Source: Manduca sexta
Lineage: Eukaryota; Arthropoda; Insecta; Lepidoptera; Sphingidae
Assembly: GCF_014839805.1 (NCBI RefSeq)
Contig: NC_051142.1
Coordinates: forward strand, 1,054,001-1,118,000
Direction: 5' to 3'
Length of the DNA: 64,000 nucleotides
In this document: in pieces, positions 16,611 to 28,675 of the stretch
How positions within the stretch are numbered: the stretch's first letter is position 1
How the letters are laid out: every line of letters begins with the position of its first letter
Program-made: the position numbers and the translations under genes
The notes under the pieces: model-generated
Database searches by the model: none
What the model saw: only the letters and a program-made list of their open reading frames with translations
Told to the model about the DNA's origin: nothing

Positions 16611-16856
16611 ATATGGACATCCTAACCCCTCTGCACCTGACGGTAAGTGCTGTGGGGACCAATAGAATGTCGACTGACGAGAGATGCTTGTTCCTCGACA
16701 GTCGACACAATTATGTCTGTTAGAATCGGATATACACAGGCTGATCCCGGAACGCGACAAACTTACGTGGGCCACTATGGCGGGTTTTAATACCTTATGT
16801 ACATTGTACAGTGGTCGCAATCCGGGCGGATATGAAATATATCCTGCCACCAGAAA
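16611..16856 (+). repeat. Interspersed repeat family B, copy 2
   Basis: The clearest copy: starts 'cccctctgcacctgacggtaa', has 'caatagaatgtcgactgacg', 'cacaggctgatcccggaacg', 'acgtgggccactatgg', and ends 'cgggcggatatgaaatatat'. ORFs on both strands arise from the repeat. Confidence 0.65.
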
Positions 16857-17148
16857 ATGGTTCCCTCATGCAATTATTATTTACTTAAAAGTCATTCTTC
16901 GTCACTATCATTTGCACTACAAAATTAAAGAGTACCTAATATTTTCCATTTCCTAACTGGTTTTCCTTCATTTTCTATAGTCTAGACTACTTAATCTAGA
17001 TAGTATGAAATTGTAAACTAATTTGCATTCAACTATCAATACTTATATGAACAATGAACATTGGATACGTGGTCTTTCCCATAATCGCTTTGTTTACTAT
17101 TTCGGTATAATCTAATTTTATTATTTTATTTTGAGTATAATAGTAACT

Positions 17149-17520
17149 CGATAGCTTAGTTGTATAGCGTGCGCGGCGCGAAACCGGTCCCGGATTCGGA
17201 TCGGATAGTTCGAAAAAAAGTGATATTGGGATTTCTGCTCGGTAACATCCCCGGAGTATGGAATTTGTACCCGATATACTGATAGGCAGGGGTGGCGAAC
17301 AGGGCAACCGCCCGGGGCCTCGCGCTTACAGAGGCCTCGCGCGGTGCCTCGCAGTACCTTTTTTTACGTTCTTACCGACGAAACTGTTAAAGCAATAGAA
17401 CGTTTTTTTACTGTGCCCGGGGCCTCGCGTCTGTTTCTTTTTGCTTTCGCCCGGGGCCTCGCGTCGTTTAAGGCCGCTACTACTGATAGGCTCCGACTCA
17501 TCCTGTGAGAAATGTCAACC
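17149..17520 (+). mobile_element. tRNA-like SINE split by a MITE insertion
   Basis: A tRNA-like head (CGATAGCTTAGTTGTATAGC) and a B-box-like CCCGGATTCGGATCGG are followed by a body that is interrupted at 17287 and resumes at 17483. The assignment to tRNA origin rests on the head only. Confidence 0.5.
17287..17482 (+). mobile_element. Non-autonomous hAT-like MITE with 8-bp target duplication
   Basis: The 196-bp insertion starts CAGGGGTGGCGAAC, a hAT-like end, and is flanked by CTGATAGG at 17279-17286 and 17483-17490 (identity extends to 11 bp). Its inside repeats GGGCCTCGCG, three of them as CCCGGGGCCTCGCG. The right end (TAGTAGCGGCC on the minus strand) matches the left only partly, so the class is probable, not certain. 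Confidence 0.5.
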
Positions 17521-17583
17521 CATTCAAGCATGAATTTCAGTCGCGTACCGTTATAATATTAGAAATTAATAATATATTAATAA

Positions 17584-18236
17584 CTAGCTTCCGCTCGCAG
17601 CTTCGCCCGCGTGGATTTCGGCCTTCAAAAATGGAGGAGGTGCTCAATTTGTCGGGATGTTTTTTTTAATGTATGGTGGTATGCAGGTGGTCCGATTGTC
17701 CGGTCAGGGTCTGATGATGGGATTCAGTATTCACGCGTGATGGCTTATTATTAGCATATCATGTATAACTTTGGTGTTTCTATACCGATTTCTATGATTC
17801 TTTTTTATGGAATATTTAATTTAATAATGTTAACTTTTTTTAATTAGGGATGACTGAGAGTGTTATAAACGTAAGAGTAGACAAATATAATAAGAAAGCT
17901 TCGAACTGCTAAGTTATCGGGAGTTACACGTGTTACTGTGAGTCAATCATAAAAGATAGACATATGCTGTCGTGGGATATTTTTTACATAATTTTAAGGA
18001 GAACATTTCCGTCATACATGATTTCTGTGTAGCTTTAACCATTAAGGTTGCACACGCGACGGAAGCTTAAAAATGGAGTAACTTCTCCCGTTTTCCCAAC
18101 ATTTCCCTTCACTGCTCTGCTCCTATTAATTGTAGCGTGATGAAAAGTATACTATAACCAGCACAGGAGTATGACAAATAATTGTACCAAGTTTCGTTAA
18201 AATCCGTCGAGTAATTTTTGTTTCTATAACGGTTAT

Positions 18237-18269
<33 letters not shown>

Positions 18270-18391
18270 AATTTTACTAATTGCATTTTTGGCATCAGTA
18301 TCGATCCCTAATCACCCCTTGATAGTTATTTTGTAAATATATTTCATGTACAGAATTGACCTCTCTACAGATTTATTATAAGTATAGAAGA
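17584..18391 (-). mobile_element. Non-autonomous Helitron-like element, 808 bp
   Basis: On the minus strand it starts A|TCTTCTATACTTATAATAA and ends with a GC-rich stem (CACGCGGGCGAAGCTGCGAG), then CTAG|T. Insertion between A and T with no target duplication is the Helitron rule. It contains a (CAGA)n microsatellite at about 18238-18267. No protein is encoded. Confidence 0.7.
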
Positions 18392-19166
18392 TTATAATTA
18401 ATTTTTACTCAGTGGATAATGGTGCTGGTTGTACAATTGTTATATTTATATACTGTTATTCTCATTCAGAGTTTTATTACATAACTGTTTGTTGCCGAAA
18501 ATAAAACAAGTACGAAAATACTAAATGACTGTGAACTCTAAACGCCTGCAAATTTGCGTAATGGAAGCTTTGGTAATTATAGAACAATGCAAGGATGAGA
18601 TTGTTGTTAGAGTTTACATACCTATTCAATACAGTAATACACACTCCTACTCAGAATCAAAATTCAAAATAGTGAACAATATAGCGAGTAAACACCAATA
18701 ACGTTCGTTGAAATGTCCGCTTTTTCCGCGAAAATTGTTTTTGTTATAAAAATATATGTGGATTGCATTAAACAGACGGTTTAAATGTATGTGGTTTTTG
18801 TTTAAATGAAAAATATATATAATTAGTGTTTCATAAGATAAATAGGTAGTGTAATTCTTGATTCAAAGTTAATTATCCTTAATCCTCATCTAGTTGCCTT
18901 AAAAGTTTCGCAAAATAGTATTCTCTTACTTCTGACTCTACAATCCTATGATATATATTCATAAAGTGCAAAAGCTAATTTAAATAAGGGAGAATTACGA
19001 AATAACACGAAAAGCTTTAAGAAATTGCTGTGGATTTATTTAATTATTATTTATTAAAGACATTAATTTAGTATTTTTTGCCGTTTTAAAATGATAAGTC
19101 AGAAAAAATGCAATTTGAAGCACAATTTCCAGAATTATTTGAACACTACATAATACGTAGAATTAT
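18392..19166. other. Intergenic, nothing recognised
   Basis: AT-rich, no ORF or repeat that I can support. Confidence 0.45.
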
Positions 19167-19331
19167 AGCAGTTGTGAAGGGTGAAATTTTTCGTAAGGGA
19201 ATCCGACACGACATGCATTTAGGTATTATTATGCATGAATGCGATCTACAAATCGATCCAATCCTTTCGTAAATCCAAATTAAGAAAAGCAAGCCGGCAC
19301 CGTATGGACCCTTCACCCTTCGCCATTGTTA
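19167..19331 (-). mobile_element. MITE with terminal inverted repeats
   Basis: The left end GTTGTGAAGGGTG and the right end CACCCTTCGCCATTG are inverted copies. The inside matches 23557-23735 in the opposite orientation (a conserved AAGCCGGCA block). It is short and non-coding. Confidence 0.65.
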
Positions 19332-19811
19332 TACACTGATACAGTGTTACGTAGCATCGATACCAACCTACGCAACATTCAACGCTACGTGCTACGAACG
19401 TCGTAGAAAACTGCTACGAAATTTTAGTCGGTTTCCTTTACATTAAAATTGTTACATGATAGTAATGGATGGATGGTTTAAAGTATTAAAAAAGCATATA
19501 CTTGATGATGAAAATTCTTAATAAATTAATTCAACCCATTTTTTTTTTATTCTTTTGTTTCATCCTCCCACCGTGGTCACAAAATTTTATGTGTAACTCC
19601 ATGCCAATTAGTATGAACATAGCTGGCAAACCGAAACGCTAGATGATTCTCACTCAGGAGTAATGTAGATTCCTATTATCGAAAAAAAAAACATAGTCGG
19701 TTTAGTAGTTCTTGAGATTAGCATGTTTAAACGAACTCTTCAGCTGTAAAAATAACATTAAGACAAATGTACATAAAAATAATAAAAATAGGAAAATCAA
19801 TGAATAAAAAT

Positions 19812-19972
19812 ACATTGGCCTCTCCGCGGATTGCCGTCTCAACGGACTATGAGAGTGAAGGAAACGACAGCACCCGTGTATTGCGCACACACTTGTGCAC
19901 TATAATATCTCCTGCGTACCTGGCTGATCACCATTAAATTGGCCGCCGTGGCCGAAAGTTAGCTAGGAGGTA
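19812..19972 (+). mobile_element. SINE 3' segment
   Basis: It matches, in opposite orientation, the distal part of the SINE at 35575-35974: 'tgtattgcgcacacacttgt', 'ataatatctcctgcgtac' and 'ggccgccgtggccgaaa' recur with changes. The tRNA-like head is absent. Confidence 0.55.
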
Positions 19973-19983
19973 AACACAGATTC

Positions 19984-20265
19984 ATGCCACATCGCCAAAT
20001 CTATTACACAACAAAAATAAAAACAAAGCTACAAATCAAAGAGACCGTGATGACCGCCCGCAGCGCATTCGAAGTCGCGACAATATGGCCCAAAGTGGGT
20101 CAATGGCGCTGCCTGGTCGATACCCATTCAAGGGCGAGCCTTCCGCACGTTGTATTGTGCTATATTGCCCATTGCATCCACGGGTATGATTTGTGTGCCG
20201 GATGTCGGAATGAAACTAGTACGAATGCGGCACTGGTGAGTTATGTAGGCTGTCTTGAACCGTAA
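19984..20265 (+). CDS. Unrecognised 93-codon ORF, GC-richer than its surroundings
   Basis: It directly follows a SINE segment and is richer in G+C than flanking DNA. Cysteines cluster in the last third (HCIHGYDLCAGC), but no family is evident. It may be part of a mobile element. No splice sites or polyadenylation context stand out. Confidence 0.15.
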   Translation: MPHRQIYYTTKIKTKLQIKETVMTARSAFEVATIWPKVGQWRCLVDTHSRASLPHVVLCYIAHCIHGYDLCAGCRNETSTNAALVSYVGCLEP

Positions 20266-20280
20266 ATTGTTTATGACTGT

Positions 20281-21113
20281 CCCAATTTGCAATGACGCGG
20301 ATTTTTAATTACGTTAATTTATCCTGCAATGGTAAGATAAGAAGGCCGAAGATAGTCTGGTTCTTAACAAGGCTGACCGTCCACATTTTCAATATATTTT
20401 TGTGTTTCAATGCAAGAACATACCATTTTGTTAATTATTTTATTATAAATTAACACGCAGTGATATTTTGCAATTGAATTATGGATTATCCTTTGTATTT
20501 ATTCATGAAACGATTTAATGTAGATTTTAAAATTAAGTCTGCCTTCAATGGTTCCTTTACCAATATTAAAGGAAATTAAAAACCTTGCAAGTCTGATATG
20601 ACATATAATTCGTCAAAGTATATATTTCTACCTTTACTAAAGACATATTTATTTAATCAATCTTAAAACGTCGTATCATACTTTACAAAACTAAATCTAA
20701 GTTTTTTTCTTACGCACACTGTCAACTTTCTCGTTGGCAAGCAGCATACATAAACACACACAGAGCTCCAAAAGGCGTCGCCTGTTAAAAAGATTGCTCG
20801 GTCGTAATTGCACGGATTTGAGCGAAGTTTGGTCGGATAGATAGCTTCTGTATTAGCATATAGAGTATTTTCATCCTCGAAAAATGCAAAACACCGATAA
20901 AATTGAGGTATACGTTGAGTATATACCGTCTAGCTTTTTTCTTATATCTAAAATAATGTAGTGTAGTTATTATGATTAAATATGAAGCTGAAATACTTTT
21001 GCGCAAGGTATTCACCCTGTTTATTATAAAATTTTAATAACCATTAGCTGGTAAAAACAAATGAAAATTAGAATTGCCATTTTCCATTTAAATATTTTAT
21101 ATAACAGCGGTGA
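20281..21113. other. Intergenic, nothing recognised
   Basis: AT-rich; short ORFs on the minus strand near 20785-21015 have no motif. Confidence 0.4.
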
Positions 21114-21275
21114 AGTGTCGATATAAACAGATTCCTGCCGGCTACCCTTTCGTGATTTATATAAAATATAATTATCATTAGAACGATCTGTAGACCGCAG
21201 TTATACATATTATTAGTACTTATAGGCTTAGACGGTTTCTCTTTCAGAAAATGACACCCTTCGCCACTGTTGTGT
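21114..21275 (+). mobile_element. MITE with terminal inverted repeats
   Basis: Ends ACAGCGGTGAAG and CACCCTTCGCCACTGTTGT are imperfect inverted copies; the body shares 'attcctgccggct' with 23557-23735. Confidence 0.6.
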
Positions 21276-22189
21276 ATTTATTATGAGTTGCCAAAACAGG
21301 AAAATATTGCAAGACTTTTTTAAATCTTAGGTATAAAAGATAACAAAATTATTCAATACAAGCTTGGTTCAAACGCTATACAGAAATATTTAACTAAAGA
21401 AAGTATTTTAACTCAATTTAAAGATTTATGAAAAATAATGTGAACATCTATTCTTTCCTACAAAAAGTGTTACCTAAGCGAAGTCACGCTGTGAACAGTC
21501 TACTGTATGAATGAGCTTTATGAAATGGTAGCGCGGTAGTTCCATTTTTATTTGAAAAGCGCTTCATTACGACATTTTAACACAACTTTTTAAACAACTT
21601 ATTCATTTTTTTATATACAGTGTTCAGTGTCTGAATTGTAGATTCTACTACGGTAGTGCCAGTAGGTAGAGTATTGTCATATAGTGCTGGTTGGTAAGAT
21701 CGGATATACTCAAGAAATCTTCCTCTTCTCAGACCTAATTACATCTTTTCAAAGGTTGGTAATACGCCCTCAATTCTTTAGCGGCGTGGGTGATCACCAA
21801 TCATAGTAAAGATTAAGTTTCCCTGAGGAAACTTTCTATTATAACTCATAAAATATCTATTTAATCAACAATTCCAAATTACGTATCGCTGATTCAAACA
21901 AATAGTTATTTACAGATTCTCAATTTCTTGGTCCTGGTAAATGAAAGAGAAACTATTTTCATCTTAATTAAGCTGCTTTTGCAAGGGTCAAATTTGTCGA
22001 ATTAATTACTTTGGAATTTATCCATCATAGACTTGTAAATATAATTAATAGGATATTGTTTTATATACAAGTATTGTTTTTGGAAAATGAAAACTACTCA
22101 GTTTATAAAGTATACCAGGTAATAATAATATATCTAGTTGTTTAGGTACTTATAGCCACGCGTTTTGTAAGAGTGTAAGCACTGGTGTT
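21276..22189. other. Intergenic, nothing recognised
   Basis: AT-rich DNA without a supported gene or repeat. Confidence 0.4.
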
Positions 22190-22466
22190 GCGGTTCGAAA
22201 AACCTTAATATGGATACTAAATACTAATCATGACTATGACAAAGCAAGTCACAGATAAACGCAAATTATGACTCAGTCTTCCTACGAACCCTATCTCACT
22301 ATCTCGCAGGATCCTCTCAACATACATTTTCACCCATATTGTAGAGCTCGACTTAGTTTCTGCGACAGATTTTTCATTGTAGGACTTAAGTCCCTCTGCG
22401 CACATTTGCCCCACCTAGAAATCGAACCCAAGCTCTACCATACCATTCTAGACGATGAAAGCAACA
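22190..22466 (-). mobile_element. tRNA-derived SINE, reverse strand
   Basis: On the minus strand it opens with CATCGTCTAGAATGGTATGG, then a B box (GCTTGGGTTCGATTTCTAGG) and 'tggggcaaatgtgcgcagag'. The tRNA-like part alone is too diverged to be a functional tRNA. The two overlapping ORFs here are incidental. Confidence 0.5.
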
Positions 22467-23556
22467 ATTTATGGTAATAATTAATTTGTATTAAAATGCT
22501 AATTAATTTGTATTTTTTTAAAACAAAGGTAACTTGTGTCACCGATGAATACAGGCATATCGTTATCCTTAAGGTGATTGTCCGACGTAAACCTCCCGAT
22601 GTAAATGAAGGAGTGACGTCATAGTTCCTATATCATTAGACATGATTATCATGGGAAATGTAACGTTATTTTATGTTTTTCAGCTTTTAGCATTAAGTTT
22701 ACATGAGAAATATTATGTAAATGACGGTGTATGTAAATTCTGAATGTCATAAATAACTTTAAATATAAACTTTAACTTTACAATTACTACTAAAGATATA
22801 ATTAATTATACAAAAGTTAAAAACACGTAAATTTGTATACAAATTGCTTAGCAAACATAACCAATAATACATTCCGTAGTAGACCAAAATACCTACATAA
22901 AATATACAAGATAAATAAACCTCAACAATTCCCATAGCAATGTTCGCACATACTAAAACTAATATTTCTCCAAGCCACCAGAGAACTGGGATACATATAT
23001 CATGGCTTTATGAAGCTTTAAGTTATTAAGAGTTATGGCGTATACACAACCTTTGCGACCTGGTAGTATGTTAATATTATAAACTCCAGACATTAATATG
23101 CACAAGTTTAAGCCTCTGCAGACGTCTTTTTAGTCATCGCGCAGACGCTGTCAATTTGTTGCGGAGTGGCACTGTTACTAGGAAACAAAGTTGCCAGAGT
23201 TGTTGCCGAACAAAAATTTTATAGTAATGATAGCAAAACGTTACATTGTACGGAACTTATTGGGAACAATCTTTGTCATGTTTTAAACTTTAAGCATCTA
23301 TATTAAAAAAACATTATACAAATGTTCATAGAGATATAACTCTGCAGTAATTCTAAACGGATTTATGAGTGCTATTTATTATTTGACTCTAACCGATCGT
23401 TTTCCTTTGTATAATTACATTATTCTGCCTGGACTGTAGCAAATGCGTTAGAATCTCTTTTGATTTAGAATTGTGTATTTTTTCAGTTATCATATTAGAA
23501 CAAGTTTATACGTAAATTTACAAATATTTAAAAATAATAATTATATTGTCTATTGT
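22467..23556. other. Intergenic, nothing recognised
   Basis: AT-rich DNA; no coding or repeat signal that I can support. Confidence 0.4.
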
Positions 23557-23735
23557 ACAGTAATGGCGAAGGGTCCGGATAACCCGATTCCTGCCGGCTT
23601 CCCTTTCTTAATTATGTAAAAATCTAATTATTAGAACCATTTGCGGACTACATTCATGCATATTAGAGCCTACATATTTTATATGTTGTGTCGGGTTCTC
23701 TTTTGGAAAATTTCACCCATTGCCATTGTTGTGTA
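23557..23735 (+). mobile_element. MITE with terminal inverted repeats
   Basis: Starts ACAGTAATGGCGAAGGGTCC and ends CACCCATTGCCATTGTTGTG, inverted copies of each other. The body is shared with 19167 (inverted) and 21114. About 180 bp, non-coding. Confidence 0.65.
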
Positions 23736-23924
23736 GGTAATTTTGTCTATGCCCAATAAGGTTTAACTCTATTTTTAAAAATCTGTGTTTACGATAAGAA
23801 AACAACTCGAACATAAAATATTTTTCCGCATTAAGCTGTACATTGTTAGTAGAACCTTTCGTTCCACAAATTGCGCATTCTAAAACTCATATTTCAAATA
23901 TTTTCTCCATTCAAATTTTTAACT

Positions 23925-24450
23925 ATAATGGTATGCGTACCGCAACAAAACACCCGACCCGGCCTTTTAGACGTCGCACCGCTCGCATCCGTGAAGGGTC
24001 CTTACAACCGCTTCCGACACAATAACGAGTACCTGAGACCCTCGAAGTTACACAAGACCCTTGCCATGGACCTTGAATAAAATTTAATCCTTCAGAACTT
24101 CTCCTTTTGTAGAACCCTTGTAAAAGTATTCCGTCTTGAAATCGATATGAATGCATTTATCGCGTGGTTTGGTTGACAATATATTAGGCGGCATGTCACA
24201 CCCATTTATGGAGAGGCATTTGCCGCGGCCCTAGGCACAGTCCAGTGTGTATACCTCATGGATGCAACTACACATTGAGACCTATGAGGACACGCGAAGA
24301 TTTCCTGGCCTCCCCTCCGCACCTCCTAAGAAGGTTCCATTTCCTTCCCCAGATATCCCCTACCAACTTTCCTCCAGGTCTCTGCAGTCGCTAAGCCGAG
24401 GGTTTCCAGTATCTCATTCGCAGGTTTCCCACGGTGATACCTGCGGGGTT
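23925..24450 (+). other. GC-richer patches with short ORFs, origin unknown
   Basis: An ORF ending at 24080 (HNNEYLRPSKLHKTLAMDLE at its end) and another at 24247-24453 lie in DNA that is clearly richer in G+C than its neighbours. That could mark a degraded element or a lost exon. I recognise no family and no splice sites. Confidence 0.2.
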
Positions 24451-25158
24451 TGATAATGAAAAATATATAAATATAGTAGGTGCTATATTTTTGATCAATT
24501 AGTACGGCTTTGCATCCGATTATCTTACGCTAAATAGTAGAATTACCGCTTGAACTGTAAGCCTTAGTCAAAGCGTATGATAAAATGGACTGATTCCCTT
24601 AATTTTGGCTACGGTCATAAAACAAATACACTAACATAATTAATTTTTTTCAGGTCGTATCAATTATGAAATGTGTTAGGTACCTAGGAGTATTTTCTTG
24701 AAAATAAATGCATACCTACTGTTTATGCCGCTTTCTGTATTAGAAGTTTTGAACATTCTATTTGTTTCATCCGAGAATAATTATAACTCTATCCAATTCC
24801 ATACATAATATTTTTAATTATCGATCCATGAGGTATCATACTATCTTTTCAGTCAATCCCTCTTTGGAAGAAAGGCGTGACCACCACAGACTTTCACTTC
24901 GAAAAATTAGGTCTCTATTGAATTTAAAATATCATATTTTTACTCCATTTGGAGTTCTGGAAGCAAGCCTTGGAGAAATATGGCAGGGATGGATAATTTA
25001 ATTTTGATTAAGGGTTTACAAAGACTATAAAATACTAATATATCAGAATAAATCATTTAAGATATGAACTAAAAGTGTAGAAATAAAACAATAATTTTCA
25101 TAAAAATTTAATATAATGTAAATAATTATATGTACTAAAAATGTAAATAATAATATAT
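24451..25158. other. Intergenic, nothing recognised
   Basis: AT-rich; one 79-codon ORF at 24762-25001 has no motif. This is the downstream flank of the Myb/SANT gene. Confidence 0.4.
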
Positions 25159-26741
25159 TTAACTATCCCCACCCTTCAATATCTTTAATTCTAATTTTAA
25201 TTTTTCATTTTCTAATTTTAAATTTTCATTCTCTAATTTTAATTTTTCATTGTCCAAGTTGATCTTTCCACTATCTATCTTCATGGTTTCCAGTTGACAA
25301 TCTAGTATCTTTTTTTTTGCCTTATAATATTCTGCCAAGGCAATATTTCTTGCATAACGCCCATCATCAGCTGACTTCATTTTGCATTTGAAACCTGCTT
25401 AACAAAAAAATAACCCATCAGAAAATCTTTTGCATACTATTACAAAATAAATATGTTAAATAATAGTAATATGGATTACCACTAAATCTCAGATTGCTAT
25501 TATACGGTACAGCCATAGGAGTACTTGTATTGGCTCCAATCTCATCTCTAATGCTATTGGCTGACACTGTATTATCTATGGTTTTCTTTGTCATCACTGG
25601 CAATGAAGTGTCCAGCGATGACATTGAGGTTTGGGATCTGTTTTCATCACTGCAATCACTAGCATTTTGGGGCTTAGCATCACCGCCACAAAATTCATTA
25701 AAACCTTCCCTAGTGCTTTCCAAAAGTGTTGTGACATGATCAAGGATTTCATCTGGTGGAAAATACCGTGTTGGCCCATTTCCATTCTGAAACAAATTAT
25801 ATTTAATTATACATAAATTTGGCCGACAAAGGAGAGAGAAATTACCATCTTGAGGAAATCTGCACATCTGAGAATTATTATTATAATTTGAATCATTGTT
25901 TTTTTAGTATGAACACTATTTACCTTGATCTGTTCCATCCGTATCAAAGCATTGCGCCTACGGGAATTCTTCTTTAAATTTTCCCACTTCAGACGGAGCT
26001 GCCGTGGGGTACGGCGGAAGGTTCCTATCGTTTTGTTAAAGATGTCAGTAATTCTGGCCCACTCTTGTCTTTTCAATCTATTGCTGTTGCCTAATGTATT
26101 TTTCGAATTTATAATTGTGCTCCTTTCTATTAGAGAGAGTAGACCTTTAGTCTCTTTCTTAGATAGGGCTTTATTTTTATTCTAGAAACAAAAAATAAAA
26201 TCATTAAGATAATAACACAACCCGCAGAAGGGGATTTAACCATCTGCCTTCAATTTAAAAATGGAGACATTTTACTTTGCATATATCCCATTGTCTCAAT
26301 TAACAGCCCAGCAACCAGGCCCAACCAAATGCCCAATATAATTTCCATCTACTCTGCAATAGTGTTTGCGCCTTGTGGGCGGTGTTTTGGCTGTATTTCC
26401 GCCAAAAGTAGACAGAGAAGGGTACATAATATCCCAACTATATTAGATTAACACAAATTTAATTAATTAAAAAAACTTAAAAAATGTTGTCTTCAAGGAT
26501 CCTCTACAGTTTGGTTTGTATCCTAACATTGCTTTCCAAAAGACCGACTGTCGTGCGGGGATTTCTCGTAGAAAACATTCCACATAATAATATTCCACTT
26601 TGTGCGAAGGCGATGTTCCTACAATTCACGCGAATTTAATTATAAATTAAAAAATGGTAACAATACTTTTTTTTATATGTATCCTAATTTTCAACATAAG
26701 AAACAGTTATAATATTATTTACTTACAGTCATGAGGTCCAT
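25159..26741 (-). CDS. Myb/SANT-like DNA-binding protein, zeste-like, with C-terminal coiled coil
   Basis: Four exons on the minus strand join in frame into 271 residues: 26741-26727 (MDLMT), 26181-25924, 25786-25480 and 25394-25159, all GT-AG. Residues 6-91 form a Myb/SANT-like domain of the zeste/MSANTD3 type: EEK-like start (SKKETKGLLSLIERS), a tryptophan helix (RQEWARITDIFNK) and RTPRQLRLKWENLKKNSRRR. NGNGPTRYFPPDEILDHV follows, as is common in insect members. A low-complexity Ser/Asn linker leads to a coiled coil at about 236-268 built from repeated KLKLENE heptads. Known members are nuclear DNA-binding proteins, many of them partners or relics of PIF/Harbinger transposons. A transposase-like remnant lies just beyond the 5' end (26990-27046). 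No break is visible, so it may be expressed. Confidence 0.75.
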
Positions 26742-26989
26742 TTTTAATTTTCTACAAATATTTCAAACTCAGCGCGTAAATTTTTGACATTGACTAAGAC
26801 TGACGTTCTCTTGCACAACACGAGTCACGAACAGCGACTATAAGATAATAAATATTATGCATAGTACTTGTCTTGTGAATGTGTTTCTGCCGCTATATCA
26901 TTCGAAACGGCCCCTAAGACCTACAGACAATTAGTCCAACGCATGCTTACAACCTATTTGCCCGCTTCCAATATTTGATCTTGAAACTA

Positions 26990-27046
26990 CGGATATTTTG
27001 TATCCAGATTTTATATACGTTGTTGATTGTACACATATCCGCATTC
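26990..27046 (+). pseudogene. PIF/Harbinger transposase-like remnant
   Basis: One frame reads DILYPDFIYVVDCTHIRIP. The V-D-C-T-H-I-R-I core matches the first catalytic Asp region of Harbinger (HARBI1-type) DDE transposases. The match ends abruptly and frames are broken on both sides, so this is at most a fragment. It faces away from the Myb/SANT gene, whose protein family is the usual partner of this transposase. Confidence 0.35.
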
Positions 27047-28675
27047 CATTAAACTATCTCATTGTTCTATCTTGCCTCAAAATGGATGTAATAAAAAAAG
27101 ATTAGTCAAACGTTTCGTTTCATTCAATATTAAAGCAGTGTTGCCAACTCTTTTTGTTGAACCCACCAAAAAAGGCCTGTTCAAAACACTAGAAACCATG
27201 AGAAGCCTAATTTACTAATGAGTTTTTCTTATTGATCACCATAATATATCATTGGGTGATTTTTGGCGACTGTTTTTTAGGTCGCGGTCATAGCTCCAAC
27301 AACAACACTTGTTCGGTTATGATGAAACCTGAACGGGTTTTACAATATCCGCGTGTACACGCGACGACTATTTTACACGGCAATAAGTAGTTATATTAAA
27401 ACACAAACTGTGTTTCTAGTTTTAACTGTTACTCCCATATTAAACCACTAACAAACACTTTCAGCCAGTAAAAAATCAATCCACCCGTTTTAGGCCGGGC
27501 TTAAACATCCTGAATGGTATATTAAACCGAGCAATGAAATTCAAAATCTAAATTTAGCGTTACATCACACACATGCTGATTTTTTCCGGCTGATTAAAAT
27601 TTTCTCAAATTAACCTGAATGATTAAATATACATAATATTCAATATAGTTGATAGCTATTAAAAGTGCTAATAAATATATATACAGGGTTGAAGGGTTAT
27701 TTGTAAAACACCAGCAACCTCGCAGAGTAGATTGCTAACATCTTAAACAACAATGTTTGTTCTATGACTTTTGACATACCTCAATACATTAAATAAAAAT
27801 ATTTTTTCATGTTTTCATTGTACTGTCGTGAGATTCTAGTCTATATTTCATAATAAAGAAAGGATGACGCACACAGGCGCGTATTTATTGTTAATAATAA
27901 AACTTTCTTCGCCAGATAATTAATATCAATTGTTGCTCGCCGGATTTGTAGACAGTAATCGGTATGTAACCTACAATAAATCCACAATCCTTTCATAATT
28001 TACCAGGCTTTTGACTTAATACATTAACAAAATAAAAAGAAATAAAGCGTATGTAAACAAAATCACAACGTTTTAACGTAATCATTCTTAGCGCCTTGGC
28101 ACTGCATATTTAAAAAAGTTTGGTGAGACGACAATTGATGTTTTAGCACTGCAGCAAACTTAAGTTCTAACTCCAGATTTTGAACAAATAGTTTATATGA
28201 ACGTTCGTGTCTATCAATAGAATATACGTCAAAGATATAAACTTTACTAATCCATTATTAGTATTATTTATATTACTCATCCAGTTTAAACTGAGAAATT
28301 TAGATTCACTCACCTCTTAACAAATTTGGCATGTATGATATAGTTGATATTATGATATTGTTAAAATTGTATGCCATTCTCTAAGGTCTGTTATTCAGGT
28401 TCTGACTTTTAAATTCTAAATGATATTCCGGATGTATACCCATAACTATAATATACATACGTACGACTAGGCAGTACGGTCAAAAGGCTATAGTCTCTCT
28501 TCTAGATGAATAAAAAACTAATATTAACATGTCAATGTCATTTTTCGATTTCAGTTTTGTCAACAAAAGTGGTCTCTGAACAAGTCAAACGTGTTTTTTT
28601 CAATCAGTGTGCACTAAGCAATGTTATTTTAAATAAAAGAAACTGTATTACGAGAAGAGACAACAAATACTTATC
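27047..28675. other. Intergenic, nothing recognised
   Basis: AT-rich DNA between the divergently transcribed Myb/SANT and Fcf2 genes. An ACAGGGTTG motif at about 27684 may mark an old repeat. No gene is supported. Confidence 0.4.

Noticed and set aside
18238..18267. (CAGA)n tract as a possible CRISPR-like or regulatory repeat
   Set aside because: A simple microsatellite inside a Helitron-like element. No array of spaced repeats exists anywhere in the window.
25418..25867. 149-codon minus-strand ORF starting MCRFPQDG
   Set aside because: Its first part is the 137-nt intron 25787-25923 read through. The correct join is ATCAAG to AATGGAAATGG, which keeps the family text NGNGPTRY.
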